Below are positions 48,001-57,783 of a stretch of 64,000 bases of DNA, piece after piece (position 1 is the first letter of the stretch; every line of letters begins with the position of its first letter). This stretch comes from Plumapathes pennacea (Eukaryota; Cnidaria; Anthozoa; Antipatharia; Myriopathidae), in contig OZ038464.1 of the NCBI GenBank assembly GCA_964036295.1, forward strand, positions 16,484,443-16,548,442, given 5' to 3'. Below the pieces are notes generated by a model. The model searched no databases. It was given only the letters and a program-made list of their open reading frames with translations, and was not told where the DNA came from. A program made the translations under genes and the position numbers.

Positions 48001-51000
48001 TCCGACTACCGGTAAAAATACGGATTGGCAAGAAATTCGGCCATCGTTCTTAAAGCCGGGTGAAGCTGTAAATTTCACCACGGGAAGTGATAAGATTTTA
48101 CTCGTTCTAGTCCAATCACATCCATGAGGCAGAGAAGAGTGTTGAATATAATCACCCTCAACCCTGGGGTAGTAAAATTTTTCGGGATTTAAATCGCAGG
48201 CCTGATTGCTCTTTCTTTGTGCCATATTGTTGTTATCTGTAGTACGGTTTTTGTATGTTATATTTGCTAGCTCAACTAGATATGTGTCTGTATAATTTTC
48301 CAAAGCGCAAGCCTGAGAATCCTGGTGGAAATGTGACGCTGTTAACACTGCGGGTGAACGATTTCGCAAGAGCCAAACCACAAAAAATCGGGAGAAAGTC
48401 CTTTCTGCCTTTTGCTCTGACTCCGGGCTATTACTATTGAGTTATGACCAGTTATAGTTCCGAAGTCGCGAGAACCTACAGTGTTTGATTTGTGTAGTGG
48501 TAAATTTACCAGTTGAAGTACGTTTTGTGAATTGGATCATCGCGAGAATCTATGCGCTGCAAATTTAGCGATGGAAGTAAATTTACTCGTCCTCGTTCAA
48601 TCACAGGAACTGTGAACGCAGCGGGTGATTTTTCGCAATAGTAAAGAGAGTTCGAGTCACAGTTCCCAAGCAAGTCGCGAGAATGATCTACTCGTGACTA
48701 CAGGGTTTTACTTATTTTAACCATGTGAAATACATTATGCATCTTCTTGTGCGATCACATCGCTTTCCATAGCCGCTAGAATCTAGAAAGTGTTTTGATG
48801 TCTTGAAGTAAATTTACTTGTCCTCCGTTCAATCACAGGACTAAACACAGCGGGTTATTTTTCGCAAGAGCCAAAAACTCAGAGAAAGTTTGAGTCACAG
48901 TTCCCAAGCAAGTCGCGAGAATAAACAGTGTTTGATTTGCGTAGTAAATTTTACCATGTGAAGTGTAGTATGCATCTTCTTGCGCGATCACACAGGTGAT
49001 CCAAGTGAAATTGGGTCATCGCTTTCCAGAGCCGCGAGAATCTAGAAAGTGCTTTGATGTCTGAACAGTAATTTTACTCATTCTTGTCCAATCGCAGACA
49101 GCAGTGAAAGTGAAATTGAATTGCCGTAGTCCTCCCCCTCCTCTCTTGCAAGAGGTGCGATAGTGTTTCCACTAGCGGTAGGAAATTGTCTGTGCTTTCA
49201 AATCGTTCTTGCGTTCAGTTATACTGGGTGTTGTTCTGTGAAACGAAGAGATTTCTCCCCGATGAATCGAGCGTATCAAATCAGCCAATTAAAATGCATA
49301 AAAAACAATGAAAATGTAATTTGAACCAATCACCTCACGCCTGTTTTCACCAAGTGCGAAAAAATTTCAACAGAATTAGTTTATCCACAAAATAACAAGC
49401 AAGTTTGCCAATTTTTGGGGAATATTTGACGAATAACATGTCTCAGCAAGAGAGGGGATAACTGAAAAAATCTCCGGAAAGATCAGCAGTTGAAACAAAT
49501 GGCTACACGTTCGCACGCGGAGAGCACAAGAGAGTATTTTATGAATACCAGCGTTCTGCGAGGAATCAATAATTGTCGTGTGTTGTGTGTTATGTTTGGC
49601 CTCTTCTGTTAGAAACCAATAGAAAACTAAACACTACTGTACTTTAAAACGTCATTCCTGGTATTTGTCAGGCAAAACATTATCTGGAAATTGTCAGATA
49701 CATCATTATCTGCATGTGTCAAACATTGCAATTGAAGGAGCGCAGAAACCGTGCAGCACGCGAAATAAATTATAAGTTTTCTGTCATTGAATGGTTCTAA
49801 ATGGCAAAAAAAAAGTGCAAAAATTAAAAAATAATACGTTTCCTGCCCTCCAAAGACGTGAAACAACGAGATTTCACAAACATCTGGCAGACAATTTTTC
49901 TCATTAAATCTCCCCAGGTCTCTGATTAGCTAAGAGCAGGTAAAATTTTACTCAGTCACAAATAGCTCAAAATTCCTGCATGCTCATTGGTTAGGAGCCA
50001 GTAAAACGAGTAAATGGTTTTTTTACACGTTAATTTGGCCGCCTACACGGTAAGATGGCAGACTGTTAACAGTAGCTACTGTTTGGCTGAGGCATGATGC
50101 TTACCATTTCAACAGTTGCAGGTGCACGTGAGTTTTTATATATATATATATATGTTTACGTATGGTTTGGCTTTGTTTCAGGTCCGGTTGAAGAATATAA
50201 ATTGCCATTTGAGGATGAGGTTGGACTGCACCCAGTTTTAGCAGATATACAACAGGTGGTGGTGCAGAAGAAAGTCCGTCCCAAACTCAGAGAAGAGTGG
50301 TTTATTCACCCAGTAAGTCTGGGCCCAGTTTTTCAAAGCACGATTAAGCTAATCCTGGATTAGGTCTAAACTTTCTTGCCATTTATATGCCTGAAAATGT
50401 GAAGGTTTTGTCCACAACGACTTTCTTGATAACGTTTTAAGCTGGAACAAGCTTACTAATCCATCTTCGAACAAAACTCCGCAGTTTATTGGGAGAGAGG
50501 TCGAGAAAAAGAATTTTGTTAATCCTGGATTAGCTTAACTTTGGATTAGATTGACTTTCGAAAAACCGGGCCCTGAAGTGTACACCTGCATTCCTTGGCT
50601 CTTTTGCACATCAAACAGCTGAGATATGGGCTTTTGAATTTCAAATTCCTCCTTTACTAACCTTTAAAACAACTAAAACTACTTACTCAGATGAAAAGCT
50701 AATCTCTGGTGATCACCCATACAAGTTCTGCTTTTGATAGTTGGGAAAATCTCTGTATAAAGGAGTTTGATTACAAGTGTTCTAGTAACTGGACATGCAA
50801 GTGAATTCTGTTACTTGTCACCAGGGCATGGCAAATCTCATGGAGACAATTGAGGAATGTTGGGACCAAGAAGCCGATGCCAGGCTAACAGCACAGTGTG
50901 TTGCAGAGAGAATGCGCCAGGCGAATAACCTGACACCCACAGGACTGGAACAAACAGTTCCCTTGATGACGGCAGTGAGAAACAACACAGAAAGGTCAAT

Positions 51001-51025
51001 GACATCCTTGGAGTCTACAATATAA
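36007..51025 (+). CDS. ACVR2: Activin receptor type II (TGF-beta superfamily Ser/Thr kinase receptor)
   Basis: Type II receptor that binds activin/BMP-like ligands and phosphorylates type I receptors at the plasma membrane. Exons: 36007-36067, 44721-45050, 45638-46368, 46853-46991, 50182-50312, 50825-51025; 1593 nt in frame, 530 residues (human ACVR2A has 513). Residues 1-20 form a signal peptide. The ectodomain (exon 2) ends with the family [10 protein letters not shown] box, has several N-glycosylation sequons, and has 12 cysteines where ACVR2A has 10. A membrane helix follows near 150-172. Kinase marks: [12 protein letters not shown] loop, lysine in [37 protein letters not shown], and the C-lobe [17 protein letters not shown]. 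Exon 3 encodes most of the kinase. Intron 1 (8.7 kb) and intron 4 (3.2 kb) carry large mobile elements. The hallmark kinase motifs seen are intact. ACVR2A versus 2B cannot be assigned. Confidence 0.96.
38493..40886. mobile_element. 2.4-kb inverted-repeat element in activin-receptor intron 1
   Basis: Left GGTAATTGTGAACAAGTTGA and right TCAACTTGTTCACAATTACC are perfect inverses over about 20 bases. The 9-base flanks gtcgaaaca and attgaaaca match at 7 of 9 positions, as for an aged Mutator-like target duplication. Subterminal GTGGTCGGTA repeats lie at both ends. A second, larger palindrome is nested inside. Confidence 0.75.
38539..39904. mobile_element. 1366-bp near-perfect palindrome with 7-bp target duplication
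   Basis: Arms 38539-39182 and 39261-39904 (644 bases each) are almost exact reverse complements around a 78-base loop. I noticed a single mismatch, near 38604/39839. Ends are CACAGGCAGCCCACAAGG and its inverse, flanked on both sides by GTAACGT. Each arm holds the same 110-codon frame in opposite orientation (38725-39057 plus, 39386-39718 minus), with no recognised domain. Confidence 0.92.
41500..42909. mobile_element. 1.41-kb hAT-like element carrying a gene fragment
   Basis: Inverted ends CAGGGCTCGAAAT and ATTTCGAGCCCTG are flanked by AGAGA on both sides. Subterminal AGTCGCCA/TGGCGACT motifs repeat at both ends. CAGGGC-type ends suggest hAT. No transposase frame is visible; the interior carries the OTU-like exon listed separately. 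Confidence 0.7.
41884..42255 (-). pseudogene. OTU-domain cysteine protease exon fragment within hAT-like element
   Basis: The minus-strand frame contains [14 protein letters not shown], matching the active-site cysteine block that opens OTU deubiquitinase domains (GDCLF type). It is preceded by a charged stretch with [10 protein letters not shown]. Just after SASIL the sequence is GTGAGT, a consensus splice donor, so this looks like one exon of a larger gene. The rest of the OTU domain (its catalytic histidine part) is not found in the remainder of the element, so the copy is incomplete. It may be captured host sequence or a remnant of a transposon-encoded protein. Confidence 0.5.
43097..43273 (-). 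mobile_element. tRNA-derived SINE
   Basis: On the minus strand, GGTGGCCAAATGGTCTGGG (A-box region) is followed by GTTGTGGATTCAATTCCCAC (B box), then CGGCAGTAGTTAGAAGG and GGAGGCAACTCCAATGG. The plus-strand fragment at 19268-19400 shares this order. It lies in activin-receptor intron 1. Confidence 0.7.
44562..44677. mobile_element. Small hAT-like MITE
   Basis: About 116 bases with ends CAGGGCTGTAGGTAGG and CTAGTTATGGCCCTG. It ends 44 bases before activin-receptor exon 2. Confidence 0.45.
47159..47488. mobile_element. TTATTACACG inverted-repeat element, copy 2
   Basis: 330 bases, closely similar to the copies at 5431-5746 and 51851-52200. The right terminus is slightly decayed (TCATGTAATAA). 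It abuts the 2.6-kb foldback element in activin-receptor intron 4. Confidence 0.8.
47491..50067. mobile_element. 2.58-kb foldback element in activin-receptor intron 4
   Basis: Terminal inverted repeats of about 230 bases (left AACAGTCTGCCATCTTACCG, right CGGTAAGATGGCAGACTGTT) are flanked by AACA on both sides. The interior (47720-49840) has three diverged internal repeats built around CAGCGGGT, TTTTTCGCAA and CAAGTCGCGAGAAT. No coding frame is recognisable. Confidence 0.8.
50321..50573. mobile_element. MITE with GGGCCCAGTTTTTC ends, copy 2
   Basis: Ends GGGCCCAGTTTTTCAAAG and CGAAAAACCGGGCCC enclose a body closely similar to copy 1 at 17598-17838. It begins only eight bases after the end of activin-receptor exon 5, directly behind the donor GTAAGTCT. 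Confidence 0.85.
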
Positions 51026-51599
51026 TCAGCCCCCACTTCAGGATCCTGTGCTAGCACTGTTACTGCTTCCCATGTAAGTGATGGTGGCCCTGGGTTGAGT
51101 CTTGCCTTTTATAAGTTAAGGCTGTGTAAACTTACATGACTCATGCTGGAGGGGGTGAGTCTGATGTGATTTTACTTTGAGTGTTTTACAGTGAATACAG
51201 TGCCAGGTGCTTCTGTGCTGTCCAAAGTCAGACCTTTGAAACCTATTGGGACCACCTGTATTTAACAAAGAAAACATCACTATGATAAGGCGTCCCAATT
51301 ACCCACCAACCCAACCCCACCCCAGGGACTGGTTCACCATATATAGTTACCAGAGAAAAACAGAAACCCACATCTCATATGGTTCAGCACTGTATTGGAT
51401 TTACTGTATTCAGGAGACTGGTAATTCTTGTGTCAGTTACTCTGTAAACACAAAACAAGGGGTACTTCGCTTGATCAATGTGACAAGTGTGGGGGTAAGT
51501 TCACCAAAGAAGATGTGCCCACACATACTGAATTCACCTGAAGGGGTGATCATCACAGTATTTTTAATATCAATTTTAACCAGCTAAAAGCACAGCATG

Positions 51600-51634
51600 A
51601 ATAAATAGTGAAAGTGACTCACTTCATAAATAAA
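51600..51634 (+). terminator. Poly(A) signal candidates for the activin receptor gene
   Basis: Two AATAAA hexamers, at 51600-51605 and 51629-51634, lie about 575-610 bases after the stop codon. Confidence 0.45.
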
Positions 51635-51850
51635 GAAATACTGTTTTCAGATCATAAACATGTAACTTCAACAAATATTACATTGTAAATAGTATTAAAT
51701 TTGAACAATGTATTCATCAAGTCCTTGCAACTGATCATAGCCAGATGGCTATCATACTGTATATCAATACTTAGTATTAGTAGTAAGTTCCTGTTATTTT
51801 CTGAATCATTATGTAATTCGGAATTCCTATTTAAGTGTGATAAAAAGAGG

Positions 51851-52200
51851 TTATTACACGGGAAAGAGTGCAATATGGCGGAGTATTTTTACGAGTCGGT
51901 TTTATTTTTTCGAGCCTGCTTCAGGCGAGAAAAAATAAAACTGACAAGTAAAAATACAGCCATATTGCGTGACTTTTTGTGTAATAGATTGTTTATTACA
52001 CGACAAACGAAGCAGGGCAAACATTCTCGCCGTGCGCCAAATGGAACAAAAAAATGACGCGTTCATAAACTTTGCTTGCGAAAACTGATCACGTAAGCTA
52101 ATAAACCAGTTGATCTGGTTCCTGACAAGTGCAATATGCTCCCATCTTGGCACTCGTTTTGGCCAGTATTTGCACTCGAAAATGTGAAGTCGTGTAATAA
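51851..52200. mobile_element. TTATTACACG inverted-repeat element, copy 3
   Basis: 350 bases, with a left end TTATTACACGGGAAAGAGTG and a right end GTCGTGTAATAA. It lies downstream of the activin receptor gene. Confidence 0.8.
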
Positions 52201-52710
52201 AGAATTGCATTGCTCTTAATAATTATTATACACATACACACACATACAAGTTAATTCTAAAGGGATGGCTACTGCCACTTAATTTTGATTTAACAAATCA
52301 ATTTCAAACCTATGAGCTAAAAAAAAAAATGAAAATTATCTACTACCCAGTGACATAATTTAGGATTATTGTTTCTTTTTGTGCTATCACTTGCTGGTCA
52401 ACTGTAAACCCATAGAGGTACCATACTTAATTATATTTACACAGTATTGTATACTCAATAATTATGTTTAAAAAAAAACATGATAGGGCATTTGTGACCC
52501 TGATAATTTGAGCATCTTATCAATTAATGATATCTGGGACATGTTTATCAGTATATACATCAGTGTATTGTGGGTAAAATTGTAAATTGCATTTTAGGGC
52601 ACAATGGTTTTCACGAAATCAATATTTAACCATGCATCTGTTACTATATGTGTGAATTTAGTTTCAAGAACTAACTGCTTGGGTACACTATGCAGGTCAT
52701 CATCAGTACT

Positions 52711-52869
52711 TGACATTAAGGTTTTAGGTTGGTTGCCCTTCAGACTGTAGATTGACTTCAAGCAATAGAAAGTTTCATAATTTCTAGTTGCCCGGCCCAG
52801 AATTTACCTGCCCGACCAAAAGTTTTGGTTGCCCCAGGCAAGCGGGCAACCATTAATGTCGAGCGCTGC
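52711..52869. mobile_element. MITE with TTGACATTAA/GTCGAGCGC ends
   Basis: The left TGACATTAAGG...GGTTGCCC and right GGGCAACCATTAATGTCGAG are inverted, about 160 bases in all. Multiple TTGCCC motifs occur inside. Confidence 0.5.
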
Positions 52870-55192
52870 ATTATGCTTCAAACACTCGCATAAAATTTGT
52901 GATGATCTTAGCCTTGGTTCCAAACTTAGGGTCATGTGGTTTTACCATGGCTATTACACCAAGGATTGCACAGAATATTACTTACTGGCCACACATACAG
53001 TATTTGGTTTGACTGTTTATGGTGCTTATAGTGCTACCTGGGAAATGTTTTTGTGTATATAAATATAAACAGTAGGTGTCACAGCACAAGTACAGTAAAA
53101 TGATGTCATAATTTTATAAAAGTTATAATTATTATTGTTTTCTGAAAGTCATGTGGGGCACTGATAATGATTTATGTGTGGAAGTGCTGTAATGCAGTCA
53201 TAATATGTGCATATTTCTTCAAAGTGAAACCAAATGCAGATTACTTTGGCTGCTGATTGGTTGAAAGTGTTTTCTTACAGCCTCTGTGATTGGTGGTGTA
53301 GATGACTTTGGTTTTGCTTTACAAAAGTCCATAAAACTGCTCTACAAGCAAAGAGAGAATGAATAATATTTTATTAGGCATGTTTTCATATTGTGGAGCT
53401 TTATATTTAGACTTCCACTTTCAGTTAACCCTTTTACCTTTGAAACTGATCATCTTCAACTTCCTTATTTTGTTTTATTGCCAAAGATGTATTGCTTGGT
53501 AAGGAGAGTTTGTGATTTGCTAGCTATATCAAGATAACAGCTGATGCAGTGATCAATTCTCATTTTGACACTTGCATGTTTTCTTTAGAAATGGTTAGAA
53601 AAATATTGTTATCAAAAGGCTCAGGGGCAAAGGATTAACATTATGTAATGTTGTCCCAGTTTCTACCTTGTAGTGAGATTATAATGTTAGATGGTACATA
53701 CGCATGTTTAAAAATAACATTGCCTGACCAGGTCGAGATTTGATCAGTTCAAAGTTTTTATTTAGTGTCCCATATTTTGTACCAGCTCTTGTAACAGATA
53801 TTTATAAGCTGCATTGCGACTCATAGCAATGAGAAGGGGTTTGATTGTACCATCCATCCGAATTTATTGTTTTATTGTATTTATATTTACACTTAAATGA
53901 GTGGGTGACAAATGCAAGTACTATATATATACTACATCTTGTACCATCTTCAAGGTAAATAAACGTGATATTTATACAGTGTGATGGAATTCTGAAGCTG
54001 ATGAGAAACTGGAACCTGCTAAAGTTGGCGATCATCTGGCTTTTATCCTCTGTAAAAACACCCTGGAGACCCCAGGTTCTTTCCCCTACCCCGCAACCCT
54101 TGTCTGGGGGTGTTTCAATTTGAAATAGGGCGGGGGTGGGGGATTGTCTGGCCCAGACAGATTTTCAGCCTCGCAAAGCAACAGGCGGAAAATCCGTCTG
54201 TTTTTGCAGGCTACCTGGCCTGAGACAAAGAAACGTCACACCAACCTCTTGGTCTTGGTACGAATGCTCTACGACTTCTTGTTGGAGAGCGGATGAGCCT
54301 GGGCACGAAAATGAGCATGCGCCGTAAGAAGGTCTGGGTTTGAGAATGCTAAGCGCCTGTCGTGAATTGTGAAGTACCGAGGAAATGTGCTCTTTCTTTT
54401 TCTTTGAGTTCTTTGGCGCTCTCCCGAGAGCCGCTCGTATGCTATTCAACACTGGCCGTCAAACTTCAACGTAGCATGTTACTACAAAAAAAAAAAAAAA
54501 AAAAAACGCGGGAAAACATTCTTGAGACTTTCATCATGTCTTCATATCAGTTGACTAAGTCAGGAGCGATGTACAGCCTTTGCTTGTCGCCAGGTCTGGT
54601 CCGGTATGTACACTACACTATAGTCTTGGACTGAAGACATGGACGTTCAAAGGTTAGTGATACAGGTTAGTAAAACGTTGTAAAACAGGGTTAGTAGAAC
54701 GTTAAATTGCATTTTTAGAACATGGATCGGAGTCGGTTTATAAAGACGACGTTTGGCCGTTGTCCGTTAAACATGGCTGGTTTAAATATTGTTTAGGCCG
54801 GGACTTTCTTAGTAACCGCGGTGTAAACCTTGTTTAAAAAATCGGCCCCAAGTGTCTTGCCTATGGAGAATTCCTGCAATTTGAATTCTTATAGCTCGTA
54901 CATGCACATCTGGTCTCAGTTGATTGTTTGGAAAAATGATCAACTGAGGGCTTTTTTCTGGGGAGTATGTATCATGCGCTGTAGAAAACTGTGCATTCTG
55001 TAGCTTACGTGGAAGAAAGCTCTCGAACGTTCAATTGCTACCATTACCCAGGCATTTTTTTCCAAATGGCCGATAGGACCATAAAGGCCCGAGCAAATGT
55101 TGGTACAACATCGCCCAACAGTGTTACCCAAACTGAATTCTTTGTGAAACCGTACAGTGTTGCTGGAGTCTGCAATTATGAGGCCGAAGAAC

Positions 55193-55255
55193 TGTTGCTG
55201 TTTTTGTTGTTGTTGTTGTTGTTGTTGTTGTTTTTTTTTTGTTTTGTTTTTTTTT
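55193..55255. repeat. TTG microsatellite with T-run
   Basis: Ten or so TTG units, interrupted by and followed by thymine runs. Confidence 0.9.
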
Positions 55256-55912
55256 TCTGTAGAACATTTGTCACTGGAATGCTTTATCTTTGGGGGTACC
55301 GGCTGGTACATTAATTTTTTGAAATACAGTCAACTCACTCTAAGACGGATGGTAGTCCGACTACATGACTAAAGGGGTGTTCGTTGCGAGGGTTTCCGGA
55401 GGCTGGAAACTAAATTAAGTTACTATTGATTTGCCGCGGTTTAGAATTAACATATCGATTGAATAGAAAAACGTTTGCGCGTGCCGTTTTCACTCTAAAG
55501 GAGTGCGGTGTAGCTGTTGTTGATAAAGGACGTTTGTAACAGGCAGTGGTTTGGAAAGACTTTGTAGTGCGTTGGGTAAGTATACTGAATCGGACTTTAA
55601 ATGTGTCGTGAATTTCACAGCGTATATTATTAGCCGTCCAATGAAGTTCGAAGCAACTTAGTAACATTTTCATTATGAAGACCGTGATGGCGAGCGCGAG
55701 AAACTAAGCTCACCGAGCTATGAGCAAAAACGCGCCCACGAGGTAGTTTCAAACAACTTGAACACGACCAACGTGAAAGGTTACGTCTTACGAACTTGCT
55801 TCACAGCTGTTAATCTATTAGGTAGGCCGTAGACGATGAAGCTGAAATATAATTCACGGCCCGTCGAGTATTCCATTTTCAATGTATGCTGGATTATCCG
55901 CTAGCGTAAAGC

Positions 55913-56138
55913 TGGTGTTACACTGGTCGATTTGCAACGACGATTTGCAACGCCGATTCGCTTCAAATTCACGCAACGGTGTTGCAAGTTTTTGAATCGC
56001 TTTCAAAAACTTACAACGCGTTGCAGCACTGCAAACATCGCGAAAAATCGTTCGCAATAGGGTGTTACACCTGAACGATTTTTAGTTCAACATCGTATTT
56101 TTGCAAATCGTCGTTGCAAATCGACCAGTGTAACACCA
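55913..56138. mobile_element. 226-bp MITE upstream of the nuclease gene
   Basis: Ends TGGTGTTACACTGGTCGATT and AATCGACCAGTGTAACACCA are perfect inverses, and complementarity continues for about 38 bases. GCAACG motifs recur. It ends about 70 bases before the candidate TATA box of the nuclease gene. Confidence 0.88.
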
Positions 56139-56205
56139 ATTAACGGTTTAATAGAGTATGCTAATTGTTTTAAAAAAGGCGGGAAGAGCGAGGTAGGGGA
56201 ATGCA

Positions 56206-56215
56206 TATTATAAGG
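56206..56215 (+). promoter_or_regulatory. TATA-like element of the nuclease gene
   Basis: TATTATAAGG lies 126 bases before the start codon at 56341, which fits a short 5' UTR. An out-of-frame ATG at 56246 would open an upstream reading frame overlapping the main start. Confidence 0.35.
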
Positions 56216-56340
56216 GACGTTCAGTTCACGTTTTCCAACTAATTCGTGATGCGGCTTCCTCCTTCAGGAACCCCGATATCTCAAGAAAGACGGAAGAATC
56301 TTTGGTACTCAGGAAACGTTAGAACTCATAACAAAGGACT

Positions 56341-57559
56341 ATGCCGCCCCCTTTGTCCTTCGGTCTCCTTTGCTTTCTCGTCTTCATCGGAACCCCGTTT
56401 CACCAAGCGTGAGTCAAACTTAAAATTAAGCTGTGGTGCCCTAAACTTTGCCTAAACCTAATGATTTCACTGTAAATAACCAGTGTATTCCTACCAGACT
56501 CGATACAGGACTATCATTATATTGCGTCGTTTCTACACAAGAACGCCATCTCATTCCCGCGGGACGAAAAGCGTCACCAGGACAACTGCGCCCAACAATA
56601 AGCCATTAGTACTTTTTACTGGCCATTCAAACGAGTGTCTGGTTGTTTACCATTTATCCCAAATTTTCGGCTGGAACGTAAATGGAAAACGGCTTTTGGT
56701 TCGACCAACCGAGAAATTCTCGAAATAAACGGATCGTCTGAAAATGTAGTCCTGCCTTCCCAGTTGGTACTTTCAAATGGATTGCCACGTTCCATCTGAA
56801 ATTTCCATAAACTTTCCTATGCCCACCCCGATATAAATATCAACGGATGCGAAAAACAAATAGAACACGTTCCTCCCGTGTGAGATTTTTGCGAGGAGTA
56901 AATGTAAACATTTTTTTTTCTGTCAGTATGGCAATTCCCGATTTTTTTTTTATGTCATTATGGCATTTCCCGTGCGACAAACCGGATTTTTTTGCTAATG
57001 GTAAATAACCTTCGTCAAGTAAATCTCACACGCCATATGTAAACAATAATATAAGCGCGTGAAGGATCATGGTCGAGGGAGGTTCTTTAAGCTCTGTTTA
57101 GTCACTCTGATCAAAGAAGCAGTTCTCCACTGTGCCCGCCAAGTTTATGACTGTGAAAGTGGCTTTTTCGCGTTTAACTACACGCGCGTGTAAGCCGTAT
57201 AATATGTTAAATGCTGAAAGCCATGTAACACAATCTTCGCTGCAACTCGTCTCGCAACGGTTGCGAAACAAGTCGCAGAGTACATGTCACACATTGCAAA
57301 AAGTAGAAGACTATTCAACTTTTCCTACAGCTTGTGTCGCAATTTTCGTTGCGTTGCAAGTTGAAAAGAGGGGGTGTCACACGCGCAAATTCTTTGTAGT
57401 TTGTCAGTGTCTCCCAATGGCGTTGCGTTACAAATTGGAAAAAAAATATGCCTCGTGTGAGGGCATGGCCATCAATGTCGGACCAACAAGCCCAAGATTT
57501 GGACTTTGGGCCTTCCTCGTAATATTGACGATAATAGATTCACGAGTCTAAATTCGCCC

Positions 57560-57634
<75 letters not shown>

Positions 57635-57663
57635 CATCATTATTATTATTATTATCATCATCA

Positions 57664-57739
<76 letters not shown>

Positions 57740-57749
57740 CATTATTACT

Positions 57750-57783
<34 letters not shown>

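Larger units (their letters stand above)
52870..56205. other. Intergenic region without recognisable gene
   Basis: It contains a degenerate GTTTTCGG-family element (53221-53347), an A-run (54486-54506), a TTG microsatellite (55193-55250) and the MITE at 55913-56138. Short open frames in it have low-complexity or unrecognised translations, and I see no convincing exon. Confidence 0.5.
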
